Origin: Mesorhizobium sp. M4B.F.Ca.ET.203.01.1.1
GTDB lineage: Bacteria; Pseudomonadota; Alphaproteobacteria; Rhizobiales; Rhizobiaceae
Assembly: GCF_004791025.1 (NCBI RefSeq)
Contig: NZ_SRUO01000006.1
Location: 1 to 64,000, forward strand
Direction: 5' to 3'
DNA: 64,000 nt
This document shows positions 29,144 through 37,606 of this stretch, one piece after another; the stretch's first letter is position 1, and the number at the start of each line of letters is the position of its first letter. Position numbers and translations under genes: made by a program. Below the pieces are notes generated by a model, which saw nothing but the letters and a program-made list of their open reading frames with translations, did no database searches and had not been told where the DNA came from.

Positions 29144-30595
29144 GGACGGCCAGCGCGAGGTGACCGTCTTGGTCTTGGTGTAGAAGCGGAACGCATCCGG
29201 GCCGTGCTGGTTGAGATCGCCGAAGGACGAGGCCTTCCAGCCGCCGAACGTGTAGTAGGCGATCGGCACCGGGATCGGCACGTTGACGCCGACCATGCCG
29301 ACCTGGACTCTGGATGCGAAGTCGCGCGCGGCGTCGCCGTCGCGGGTGAAGATGGCGACGCCATTGCCCATCTCGTGGTCGTTGGCGAGCTTGATGGCGT
29401 TCTCGTAGGTCGGCGCGCGCACCACGGAGAGCACCGGGCCGAAAATCTCTTCCTTGTAGATGCGCATGTCGGCGGTGACGTTGTCGAACAGGCAACCGCC
29501 CATATAGTAGCCGTTCTCATAGCCCTGCATCTTGAAGCCGCGGCCGTCGACGACGAGCTTCGCGCCTTCCTTGACGCCGATGTCGACATAACCCTTGACG
29601 CGCTCCAGCGCCTGCGCCGTCACCAGCGGGCCGAAATCGGCCGAGGAATCGGTGGACGGGCCGACCTTCAGGCTCTCGACGCGCGGCACCAGCTTTTCCA
29701 TCAGCCGGTTGGCGGTATCGTTGCCGACGGGAACCGCCACCGAGATCGCCATGCAGCGCTCGCCGGCCGAGCCGTAGCCGGCGCCGATCAGCGCGTCGAC
29801 AGTTTGGTCCATGTCGGCGTCGGGCATGATGATCATGTGGTTCTTGGCGCCGCCGAAGCACTGCACGCGCTTGCCGGCGGCGGTGCCGCGCGAATAGATG
29901 TAGTGGGCGATCGGCGTCGAACCGACGAAGCCGACGGCCTTGATGTCGGGATCGTCGAGGATGGCGTCGACCACTTCCTTGTCGCCGTTGACGACGTTGA
30001 GGATGCCGGCAGGCAGGCCAGCCTCGATGAACAGCTCGGCGATGCGGATCGGCACGCCAGGATCGCGCTCCGACGGCTTCAGGATGAAGGCATTGCCGCA
30101 GGCGATCGCCGGCGCGATTTTCCACAGCGGGATCATCGCCGGGAAGTTGAACGGCGTGATGCCGGCGACGACGCCGAGCGGCTGGCGCATCGAATAGACG
30201 TCGATGCCGGGGCCGGCGCCGTCGGTGAACTCACCCTTCATCATGTGCGGCGCGCCGATGCAGACTTCAACCACTTCGAGGCCGCGCTGGATGTCGCCCT
30301 TGGCGTCTGCGATGGTCTTGCCGTGCTCGCGCGCCAGGATGTCGGCCAGTTCGTCATAGTCGCGCTGGACCAGTTCGAGGAACTTCATCAGCACGCGCAC
30401 GCGGCGCTGCGGGTTGGTGGCCGCCCACTTGGGCTGCGCCGCCTTGGCGTCTTCGACAGCGGCGCGCAGTTCCGCCTGCGAAGCCAGCGCCACCGTGCCG
30501 CGCACGGAACCGTCCATCGGCTGCATCACGTCCTGCTTGCGGCCGCTGGTGCCGGCGACACGCTTGCCGCCGATGAAATGACCGTAGTCGATCAT
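29099..30595 (-). CDS. mmsA: CoA-acylating methylmalonate-semialdehyde dehydrogenase
   Basis: The 498-residue aldehyde dehydrogenase oxidises methylmalonate or malonate semialdehyde to propionyl-CoA or acetyl-CoA in valine and inositol breakdown. It has the ALDH6 motifs Pro-Phe-Asn-Phe-Pro-Ala-Met-Ile-Pro, Gly-Phe-Val-Gly-Ser-Thr-Pro-Ile and the catalytic cysteine in Ala-Gly-Glu-Arg-Cys-Met-Ala. The start ATG at 30595 follows GGGAGAG, and 498 residues is the family length. It diverges from a LysR regulator that probably controls it. A role for the hydroxyproline semialdehyde product is unlikely, as that needs a different ALDH. Confidence 0.95.
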   Translation of the reverse strand: MIDYGHFIGGKRVAGTSGRKQDVMQPMDGSVRGTVALASQAELRAAVEDAKAAQPKWAATNPQRRVRVLMKFLELVQRDYDELADILAREHGKTIADAKGDIQRGLEVVEVCIGAPHMMKGEFTDGAGPGIDVYSMRQPLGVVAGITPFNFPAMIPLWKIAPAIACGNAFILKPSERDPGVPIRIAELFIEAGLPAGILNVVNGDKEVVDAILDDPDIKAVGFVGSTPIAHYIYSRGTAAGKRVQCFGGAKNHMIIMPDADMDQTVDALIGAGYGSAGERCMAISVAVPVGNDTANRLMEKLVPRVESLKVGPSTDSSADFGPLVTAQALERVKGYVDIGVKEGAKLVVDGRGFKMQGYENGYYMGGCLFDNVTADMRIYKEEIFGPVLSVVRAPTYENAIKLANDHEMGNGVAIFTRDGDAARDFASRVQVGMVGVNVPIPVPIAYYTFGGWKASSFGDLNQHGPDAFRFYTKTKTVTSRWPSGIKDGAEFVIPTMN

Positions 30596-30782
30596 GGTTT
30601 CTCTCCCTGTTTTGGTGATGAGGCATTGTCCGCCTTTGCGGCGGCGATGGCAACGCGAGCGGAATCGCAACCGTTGTGCAGGAAATGGACAACGGCAGCC
30701 GACTGTGCATTAATTCTCGCAAATAGCGAGCTGCCGTGTCGTGAAGGATTTTTCAGGGTGAGTTGTCATCAAGGTCACTCCC

Positions 30783-31664
30783 ATGAACTGGGATGACGTC
30801 CGCATCTTCCTCGCCGTGGCGCGCGCCGGCCAGATCCTCGGCGCGGCGAAACGCCTGGAGCTCAACCATGCCACCGTCTCGCGCCGCATCGCCGCGCTCG
30901 AGGACGCGCTGCGCACAAAACTCTTCCGCCGCCTGACCACCGGCAGCGAGCTGACGCCGGCCGGCGAGCGTTTCCTCGACATTGCCGAGCGCATGGAAAG
31001 CGACATGATCGCAGCGCGTGCGACCATTGCCGGCGAAGGCGACGATGTCTCGGGCACGGTGCGCATAGGCGCGCCGGACGGTTTTGGCGTCGCCTTCCTG
31101 GCAAAACGGCTGGGAGAACTGACCGCCCTCCACCGCGAGCTCACCATCCAGCTTGTGCCGGTGCCGCGCTCGTTTTCGCTGTCGCGGCGCGAGGCCGACA
31201 TCGCCATTACCGTGGAACGCCCGACCGAAGGCCGGCTGGTGGCGGGAAAGCTGGTCGACTACACGCTCGGCCTGTTCGCCTCGCGCGCCTATGCCGAAGC
31301 CAATGGTCTGCCGGCGACAGCGGCCGAGCTCGGCCGGCACACGCTGATTGGCTACGTGCCCGACCTCATCGTCAGCCCTTCGCTCGACTATGCCGCCGAG
31401 TTCAGCGCCGACTGGAGTTCGAGCTTCGCCATCTCCTCGGCGCTCGGCCAGGCCGAAGCGGTGCGCTCCGGCGCCGGCATCGGCATCCTGCACACTTTCG
31501 TCGCCCGCTCGATGCCGGAGCTGGTGCCGGTCGATATCGTGGCGCCGATCCGCCGCGCCTACTGGCTGGTCTATCACGAATCGGTGAGGCCGCTGCGTCG
31601 CGTCCAGCTCGTCGCCAATTTCATCAACAGGGCGGTGGAGCGGGAGCGCGGCCTGTTTAGCTGA
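30783..31664 (+). CDS. LysR family transcriptional regulator, divergent from mmsA
   Basis: The 293-residue protein has a LysR helix-turn-helix (Gly-Ala-Ala-Lys-Arg-Leu-Glu-Leu-Asn-His-Ala-Thr-Val-Ser-Arg-Arg) and the substrate-binding domain. The group that begins Met-Asn-Trp-Asp-Asp-Val-Arg-Ile-Phe commonly sits divergent from mmsA. The 187-base intergenic region must carry both promoters. The effector is presumably a valine-pathway intermediate, which is inference. Confidence 0.9.
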   Translation: MNWDDVRIFLAVARAGQILGAAKRLELNHATVSRRIAALEDALRTKLFRRLTTGSELTPAGERFLDIAERMESDMIAARATIAGEGDDVSGTVRIGAPDGFGVAFLAKRLGELTALHRELTIQLVPVPRSFSLSRREADIAITVERPTEGRLVAGKLVDYTLGLFASRAYAEANGLPATAAELGRHTLIGYVPDLIVSPSLDYAAEFSADWSSSFAISSALGQAEAVRSGAGIGILHTFVARSMPELVPVDIVAPIRRAYWLVYHESVRPLRRVQLVANFINRAVERERGLFS

Positions 31665-31800
31665 TTTCACAAGCCTGCAACGCAGTTCGTGTTTCAAGGC
31701 GTGTCGAGAATGAACGAATTCACCACTCGTTCAGCCTTGTCCGCCAGCGGCGCCCACATCCGCGCCACCTGCTCGGCGCTCTCGCCCATCACGCCGCAGT

Positions 31801-32262
31801 TCACATAACCGTAGCGCGCGCCCGGACGGAGAACGCGAACCTGGAATGGCCATAAAAGGTGGCATTCCCGCTGAGAACCGTGAAGTCCACGTCGGCCAGG
31901 CGGACGGGGTAGCCGTCGGGAAACCTTGCAAGGCTATCATTGCTGAAATCGGCTGTGCTGAATGAGGTGCCTATTGTCTTTTCCCAATTATTCATCGACC
32001 AGCCCTCCATGAATTTGCCCGTATCGGACGGCGAGCCCGGTGCCGATTGATCGTAAAATGAAGCCGATACCATGCAGATGAGATCGGCAAATTTCACGCT
32101 CAGCCGTATCTCTTCTTCGGAGAGCGGCTCGTTGATCCATTCCTCTGGAAAGGTCAGAGAAAACCCGTTCTGCTGGTCGTGGACGGTCTTGTCCGCGGCG
32201 CTGACCACGGAGGCGTAGAACAGAAATCCAACACTGGTAGTCAGAAAGCAGAAACGCATCAC
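31801..32262 (-). CDS. Secreted protein of unknown function, probably frameshifted near its 3' end
   Basis: The 153-residue frame starts with a signal peptide (cleavage near Val-Ser-Ala-Ala at about 22) and continues Asn-Gly-Phe-Ser-Leu-Thr-Phe-Pro-Glu-Glu-Trp, like periplasmic PsbP/DcrB-type proteins. It ends abruptly. A second frame overlapping the end continues Tyr-Gly-Tyr-Val-Asn-Cys-Gly-Val-Met-Gly-Glu-Ser-Ala-Glu to a stop at 31694. That frame looks like the true C-terminus (Val-Val-Asn-Ser-Phe at the end). A one-base indel near 31815-31850 would join them into about 189 residues. Confidence 0.65.
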   Translation of the reverse strand: MMRFCFLTTSVGFLFYASVVSAADKTVHDQQNGFSLTFPEEWINEPLSEEEIRLSVKFADLICMVSASFYDQSAPGSPSDTGKFMEGWSMNNWEKTIGTSFSTADFSNDSLARFPDGYPVRLADVDFTVLSGNATFYGHSRFAFSVRARATVM

Positions 32263-32451
32263 GATGCTCGCGAAATGCCAAGACGGGAGCTATGCCCGGG
32301 TGGATGGGACAAGGCGGCATATCACAATCGGGCGATACACGCGGCCTTTTACTTGCCACAAAACCGGCCAGTGTGGCATCAGGCACGCGGCCGTCGGCGC
32401 GGGAACGATAGCCCGCGTGGGAAAGTCATTCAGAAAGCTGGCGCGGATAAA

Positions 32452-32892
32452 ATGCGAGCCGTTCTTGCCATCCTGCCGCTGGCCTTCCTCTCGGCTTGCG
32501 CCAACCCGTGGACGAAAGTGCCGGAGGCTGAACTTCCGAAGCCGATCCGCACTGCGATGGCGCGCCCCTCGGCTTTCGTCTTCGGCAATTATTGCGGGCC
32601 GGGGACCCGCTCCGGCGATCTGTCGCTGCGGCCGGTCGGCCGCCTCGACGCCGCTTGCCAGGTCCACGACGCCTGCTACATCGCCCGCCGCAACCATTGC
32701 GACTGCGACGGTGCGCTTGTCGCCTCGGCGAAAGTGATCCGCGACGACAAGACCGCCCCGAGGACGATGCGCAACGAGGCCGAGCTTTTGATCGCCACTT
32801 TCGCCGTCCCGGTCTGCAAGGTCTTTCCGCAAGGCTTCATGCCGCCGCGCGACCCCGCTCAGCTCAAGGCGATGAACGGGGCGACCGGGTGA
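32452..32892 (+). CDS. Lipoprotein with phospholipase A2-like motif
   Basis: The 146-residue product has a lipobox Leu13-Ser-Ala-Cys16, so it should be a membrane-anchored lipoprotein. Its middle shows a PLA2-like pattern: Tyr-Cys48-Gly-Pro-Gly, then Asp66-Ala-Ala-Cys69-Gln-Val-His72-Asp73-Ala-Cys75-Tyr, where His-Asp is the catalytic pair and Cys-Gly-Pro-Gly the calcium-loop type. More cysteines follow (Cys83, Cys85, Cys122). The start is the ATG at 32452, before the hydrophobic stretch. Its stop overlaps the GTG start of the phospholipase-D-like gene by four bases. Enzymatic activity is inferred from motifs only. Confidence 0.75.
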   Translation: MRAVLAILPLAFLSACANPWTKVPEAELPKPIRTAMARPSAFVFGNYCGPGTRSGDLSLRPVGRLDAACQVHDACYIARRNHCDCDGALVASAKVIRDDKTAPRTMRNEAELLIATFAVPVCKVFPQGFMPPRDPAQLKAMNGATG

Positions 32893-35051
32893 ACGTAAGG
32901 TCCGCGGCAACAAAAGCGCTGTTCGGATTGGCGCTCGCGGCGATGGCCGGCTGCGCCGGCATGCCCGGCCGCTCCGCCTGCGCCTTCTTTCCAGGCGACG
33001 ATGCCTGCGACCGGCCGCCGATCTCGGCCGACAGCACCGGCGCCGCGATCGCCACCGCGCATTACTTCAAGGCCGGCGACAGCGCCTACGAGAAACGCTT
33101 CCAGGCGCTGCTGGCCCAAAGCCGGCTCGACGCGCTCGACCGCACGAACGGCACCGGCCGTTTCGGGCATGACTGGCGCGACATTCACAACAGCCGTTTC
33201 CAGGCGACCTACCGGGCGCTGCAACAGCTGGCAAAGCCGCTCGACACGACCGCGGTGACGCCGGCGCGCGGCAAACCCGGCGAGGATCATTTCACCGGGC
33301 GCTGGCGCATGTCGCGGCAGACACTCTATCTCGATGCCGCCGCCCGACCCTTTGCGCCCAAGACATTCAGCTTTTCCGGACTGGAGGCGCGCTCGGTCGA
33401 GATTGTGCTCAGCCAGGCCGGCCAGAAGCCCCTCGACATCGGCGGCACCTGCGATGGGCCGTTGGCGATCCGCGCGTCGGGACGATCGAGCACAATCGCC
33501 GCGGGCTCGGCATTCCATCTCACCCTGCCGGCGGGCGAGGCATCCGCGAGCCTCTATCCCGGCGAGGCGCTCAGCCGCTGCGACCTCAGCGTCAGCTCCG
33601 GCCTGGCGCCGGCCGGCGCGCCGCTGACCATTTTCCGCGAGGAGGTTGCCGACCCTTGGGTCGCCGGCCTCGACAGCCGCTACGACCGCTGCCCGGTGCC
33701 CGATCCCGATGGGCTCAAGGAGCTCGACCGCGTTTTCTACGCCGGCCGCTGGCTGTCGCAGACTTGCGCGCTGCCACTTGGCAAACCGCTGCTGCTGCGC
33801 AAGTCGCGCGACGGCTTCAACGCCAAGGTCGAGGCGCTGCTGGGAGAGCGGCTTCCCGACAGCGCGTTCGACAAGGCCGATCCCGAGCTGCCGCTCGATT
33901 TCTCGCACGCGCCGAAACTCAGGCTGATCTATCTATCGTCGCTGGAGTTCAAGGCGGACTTTTCCGGCCGCATCATCGAGCGGCTGATCCGCCATCATGC
34001 CGCCTCGGGCACCAAGGTGCGCATCCTGGTGACCGACGTGCTGGAGCGCGAGAAGGACGACGCCATGCTGCACCGACTGGCGGCCGAATTCCCCAATATC
34101 CAGCTTCAGGAATACCGCTGGCGGGCCGACCACGGCGCGCCGATCGACGAGCAGATCTCACAGCTGCACAAGACCCACCACGTCAAGATGCTGGCGACGC
34201 TGGCCGAGGATCCCGGCCGATCGCGCGTCATCATCGGCGGCCGCAACATCCATGACGGCTTCCTGTTCCACAAGCCGGTCGACCTGTCGCGCTATCCGGA
34301 CCTGCAGCAATACGGCAGGACCGACGGCTTCTCGCTGAACTACTATTCGAACTGGAGCGATTTCGACGTCGAGATCGCCGATCCGGCCACGGTCGAGACG
34401 CTGGCCGCGCATCTTTCGACCGTGTGGCTGCGCGATCCCGACACCAACATCTCGCGCCCGTTTTCGATCCCGGTCCGCGCCAGCGGCCGGCCGCCGCAAG
34501 GCGTCGCCCGGCATTTCATCTCCGTGCCCTATGAAGACGGGCACGCGCTGGAGAGCTATTTCGTCGAGCTGATCGACACCGCCGAGCACCATATCCAGAT
34601 CGTCAACCCTTACCTGAACTTGACGCCAAAGCTTGCGCTGGCTTTCGACCGGGCGCTGGCCAGAGGCGTGAAGATCGACATTGTCGGCCGCATCGACCTC
34701 AAGGGCGACATCGGCGGCAAGTTCCTCACCGCGCTCAACAAGCTGTTCGTCGAGAAGTATGGCGACCGCATCGATATCCGCGAATTCAAGGCGCCCGACG
34801 TGGTCCTGCATTCCAAGATCATGATGATCGATGAGAGGCTGGTGACGATTTCGTCGGTCAACCTCAACAACCGCAGCTTCTTCCACGATTCGGAGAACGG
34901 CATGACCGTTCTCGACCCCGCCTTCTACGCCAGGATGAAACCGGTCTATGACGACTATCTTGCCCATTCAAAGCCGGTCGCCACCAACGTGACCATCCCC
35001 TGGGCCTACCGGCTGCTGTTCAGAGAGGGCTGGGTGAAGCAGGCGTTTTAA
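32889..35051 (+). CDS. Phospholipase D-like lipoprotein
   Basis: The 720-residue protein starts at a GTG overlapping the upstream stop (GTGA). It has a lipobox ending Ala-Gly-Cys22. The C-terminal half is a PLD-like pair. The first motif is His431-Val-Lys433 followed by Ile-Ile-Gly-Gly-Arg-Asn, without the spaced Asp of the consensus. The second is a full His641-Ser-Lys643-x4-Asp648 with Ser-Val-Asn-Leu-Asn-Asn-Arg. The first 330 residues after the lipobox match nothing I recognise and may be a binding domain. It is coupled to the PLA2-like lipoprotein, so both act at the same envelope site. Cardiolipin-synthase-like chemistry is another option. Confidence 0.85.
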   Translation: MNVRSAATKALFGLALAAMAGCAGMPGRSACAFFPGDDACDRPPISADSTGAAIATAHYFKAGDSAYEKRFQALLAQSRLDALDRTNGTGRFGHDWRDIHNSRFQATYRALQQLAKPLDTTAVTPARGKPGEDHFTGRWRMSRQTLYLDAAARPFAPKTFSFSGLEARSVEIVLSQAGQKPLDIGGTCDGPLAIRASGRSSTIAAGSAFHLTLPAGEASASLYPGEALSRCDLSVSSGLAPAGAPLTIFREEVADPWVAGLDSRYDRCPVPDPDGLKELDRVFYAGRWLSQTCALPLGKPLLLRKSRDGFNAKVEALLGERLPDSAFDKADPELPLDFSHAPKLRLIYLSSLEFKADFSGRIIERLIRHHAASGTKVRILVTDVLEREKDDAMLHRLAAEFPNIQLQEYRWRADHGAPIDEQISQLHKTHHVKMLATLAEDPGRSRVIIGGRNIHDGFLFHKPVDLSRYPDLQQYGRTDGFSLNYYSNWSDFDVEIADPATVETLAAHLSTVWLRDPDTNISRPFSIPVRASGRPPQGVARHFISVPYEDGHALESYFVELIDTAEHHIQIVNPYLNLTPKLALAFDRALARGVKIDIVGRIDLKGDIGGKFLTALNKLFVEKYGDRIDIREFKAPDVVLHSKIMMIDERLVTISSVNLNNRSFFHDSENGMTVLDPAFYARMKPVYDDYLAHSKPVATNVTIPWAYRLLFREGWVKQAF

Positions 35052-35108
35052 GGCAGGTCGCCCCAAAGCGCGCTGCGGTCCTGGGGACAACCTGAAGGAG
35101 CAGTTGCC

Positions 35109-36365
35109 CTACTTCAGGTAGCGTTCCGGCCCGAGGTCGTGGGCGTTGATCTCGGGCACCCGGCTGGAGATGATGTCTGCCAGCACCTTCGCCGAGCCGC
35201 AGGCCATGGTCCAGCCGAGCGTGCCGTGGCCGGTGTTGAGATAGAGGTTGGACAGCTCGCTGCGGCCGACCAGCGGCGGCCCGTCCGGCGTCATCGGCCG
35301 CAAGCCGCACCAGAAGGTTGCGGCCTTGAGATCGCCGCCGCCCGGGAAGAGATCGCCGACCGAATGCTCCAACGTGCGCCGGCGCGATTCGTGCAGCCTC
35401 ATGTCGAAGCCTGAAATCTCCGCCGTGCCGCCGACGCGGATGCGGTCGCCGAGCCTGGTGATCGCCACCTTGTAGGTCTCGTCCATGACGGTCGAAACCG
35501 GCGCCGCCTCGGCATCCTTGATCGGCACAGTGATCGAATAGCCCTTGACCGGGTAGACCGGGATCGGCCGTTTCAGCCAGCGCATCGCCTGCGCCGAGTA
35601 GCTGCCCATCGCCATCACATAGGCATCCGCCGCCCTCCAGCCCGTGCTGGTATGCATGTTGTGGACGCGGTTGCGGCTGCGGATGATGCGCCTGATCAGG
35701 GTGTCGTATTCGAAGGTCACGCCGCGCGCCACGCAGAGCTCGGCCAGGCGGTCGGTGAACATCTTGCAGTCGCCGGTTTCGTCACCCGGCAGCCTGAGGC
35801 CGCCGACGAACTTGCCGCGCACGTTGGCCAGCGCCGGCTCGGCCGCGATGCAGCCTTCGGGATCGAGGACTTCATAGGGGACGCCGTATTTCTTCAGCAC
35901 CTCGACATCGCCACCGGTGCCGTCGAGCTGCTTTTGCGTCCGGAAAAGCTGCAGCGTGCCCTTGGAACGCTCGTCATAGGCGATGCCGGTGGCCTGGCGC
36001 AGCGCCTTCAGCGTGTCGCGGCTGTATTCGGCAAGCGGCACCATGCGCGACTTGTTGAGCGCGTAGCGCTCGGCCGTGCAGTTGCGCAGCATCTTCAGCA
36101 GCCACGTCCACATATGCGGGTCGAAGGCCGGCCGCACCACCAGCGGACCATGCTTCATCAGCAGCCATTTGATCGCCTTCAGCGGAATGCCGGGGCCGGC
36201 CCAGGGCGAGGCATAGCCCGGCGAGACCTCGCCGGCATTGGCGAAGCTGGTTTCCAGCGCCGGACCTTTCTGGCGGTCGAACACCGTCACTTCGTGGCCG
36301 GCCTCGGCGAGGAAGTAGGCGGTGGTGACCCCGATCACGCCGCCGCCCAGCACGAAGATCTTCAT
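35109..36365 (-). CDS. dadA: D-amino acid dehydrogenase
   Basis: The 418-residue flavoprotein oxidises D-amino acids (D-alanine) to 2-oxo acids at the inner membrane. It begins [12 protein letters not shown] (FAD motif) and has the DadA segment [14 protein letters not shown]. The C-terminal Gly-His-Gly-Thr-Leu-Gly-Trp-Thr-Met is also diagnostic. The start at 36365 is the family start; an upstream ATG at 36482 is inside the neighbouring gene. With the alanine racemase at 37607 it can degrade L-alanine (Dad pathway), though two Rnk-type genes lie between. Confidence 0.95.
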   Translation of the reverse strand: MKIFVLGGGVIGVTTAYFLAEAGHEVTVFDRQKGPALETSFANAGEVSPGYASPWAGPGIPLKAIKWLLMKHGPLVVRPAFDPHMWTWLLKMLRNCTAERYALNKSRMVPLAEYSRDTLKALRQATGIAYDERSKGTLQLFRTQKQLDGTGGDVEVLKKYGVPYEVLDPEGCIAAEPALANVRGKFVGGLRLPGDETGDCKMFTDRLAELCVARGVTFEYDTLIRRIIRSRNRVHNMHTSTGWRAADAYVMAMGSYSAQAMRWLKRPIPVYPVKGYSITVPIKDAEAAPVSTVMDETYKVAITRLGDRIRVGGTAEISGFDMRLHESRRRTLEHSVGDLFPGGGDLKAATFWCGLRPMTPDGPPLVGRSELSNLYLNTGHGTLGWTMACGSAKVLADIISSRVPEINAHDLGPERYLK

Positions 36366-36387
36366 CGCTTGCTCCCTCAAAGGCCGA

Positions 36388-36921
36388 TCATGCCGCCGAA
36401 GGGCCCGGATCGTCTTCCTCTGTCTGCCGGATTTTGCCCGTCTCGCCAAGGGGCCTGCTGGTCGCTGAGGCGCTGTGGACAAGGGTCAGGCCCTGCGACA
36501 GACGTCCGCCGACGTTCCGAGCTGCTCGTCGCGCAGCCTCAGGCTGGTAAGGTACATCTTCGACCACAATCCGCTCGTTCCTGCCGTCGGGCCGTTCGAC
36601 CAGTAGGCTCTGGCCTTTCCTCATGCCGAGTAGGCTGAGGCCCCGCCACGTGCTGACGGACAGGCCGGCCCCTATGGAAGCGAATGTTTCGCTCTGCACC
36701 AGCGTTCGCGTCTCCGCCGGGCCGCCATCTATGCAAAAAGTCACGCGGCTGGCCAACGTCGCCAAGTCGGGCCCGACCAGGTCGACCGGAACAATGCTGC
36801 TCTGCGAGAGCTTGCGCTCGAGCACTGGCACGATCGGATCGGCAAAGGCGCGCCTGCGCAACAGCATCACCTCAATCATCCCCAAATCCTTCGTCGTCAC
36901 GCAGTAGATGGTCTTGGTCAT
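36388..36921 (-). CDS. Rnk/GreA-type protein 1 (nucleoside diphosphate kinase regulator-like)
   Basis: The 177-residue protein carries a weakly conserved GreA/GreB C-terminal domain (Rnk-like) followed by a basic and then acidic tail. It has Val-Thr-Phe-Cys-Ile-Asp-Gly-Gly and Gly-Ala-Gly-Leu-Ser in place of the usual Pro-Leu-Gly-x-Ala-Leu pattern, so it is diverged from typical Rnk. Its ATG overlaps the stop of the next Rnk-like gene (ATGA), hence coupled translation. Rnk proteins bind RNA polymerase or modulate nucleotide pools. The long charged tail of about 50 residues is unusual. Confidence 0.6.
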   Translation of the reverse strand: MTKTIYCVTTKDLGMIEVMLLRRRAFADPIVPVLERKLSQSSIVPVDLVGPDLATLASRVTFCIDGGPAETRTLVQSETFASIGAGLSVSTWRGLSLLGMRKGQSLLVERPDGRNERIVVEDVPYQPEAARRAARNVGGRLSQGLTLVHSASATSRPLGETGKIRQTEEDDPGPSAA

Positions 36922-37337
36922 GACGGCCTCCCGGACGGGAGTTGCTCGACAGCGTCGATTGTGCCCGACAGGACCCGGCCGTCACGGCTTTGCCAGTGCA
37001 CCGACCCGCCGGCACGCGCTCCGATCAGCGCTGTTCCGAGCGGCGTCAGCACGGAAATGCGCTTCTCGGCGATGTCGGCTTCGCCGGGATAGACCAGCGT
37101 GACGCGTTGGCAACTTCCATCGCTGTTGCGCAAAGTCACTGTCGAGCCCATCCGCACTACATCTGCCGGCATGGCCGCCGCTGCCGCGACCCTGGCGCGG
37201 TCCATTTCCGCGAGCAGACCCTCGGCAATGTCGGGCGCTCGGTCGAGACAGGCTCTGGCTAGGCCGGTCAGCCTGTTGTGATCGGCGTCGCTGACGAGGA
37301 GCAGGTTTCGGTAACGTGATGGAGTTGTTGCAGGCAT
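36918..37337 (-). CDS. rnk: Nucleoside diphosphate kinase regulator Rnk-like protein 2
   Basis: The 139-residue protein has an N-terminal helical segment (about 20-55) and a GreA/GreB C-terminal fold (about 58-132). The latter includes Val-Thr-Leu-Val-Tyr-Pro-Gly-Glu-Ala-Asp and Ile-Ser-Val-Leu-Thr-Pro-Leu-Gly-Thr-Ala-Leu-Ile-Gly, typical of Rnk. It lacks the GreA coiled-coil tip. I chose the ATG at 37337, since GAGG lies about six bases upstream, over an ATG at 37349. It heads a two-gene unit with the diverged Rnk-like gene. A regulator of RNA polymerase or of Ndk is the expected role. Confidence 0.8.
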   Translation of the reverse strand: MPATTPSRYRNLLLVSDADHNRLTGLARACLDRAPDIAEGLLAEMDRARVAAAAAMPADVVRMGSTVTLRNSDGSCQRVTLVYPGEADIAEKRISVLTPLGTALIGARAGGSVHWQSRDGRVLSGTIDAVEQLPSGRPS

Positions 37338-37606
37338 GGCAAACCTCATGGGCCCGGCGCACAGGACGACTGCGCTGGCGCCAAATCAGGGGCGGCGGAC
37401 AAAGCCGGCAGCCGCACAAGGCCGGCCGGCTCAATGGCGATGTATGGAATTCAAATGCCCCGGTTCAGGCGGCCGCCAGCTTGGTGGCCGGGCCGGGGCT
37501 ACGCTCCCGCGATGGGGCAGACCCTGAAAAAGGTTCTGGTATGGGCGAGGTTGCTCATCCCGGAACCCTTGCCGAGAAGCGCCTGCTTGTCAAGCAAGGC
37601 ACTCGT

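Noticed and set aside
29099..30595. Assignment of mmsA as the 2-oxoglutarate semialdehyde dehydrogenase of the hydroxyproline pathway
   Set aside because: The motifs and the 498-residue length are those of the CoA-acylating ALDH6 enzyme, and the gene has its own divergent LysR regulator.
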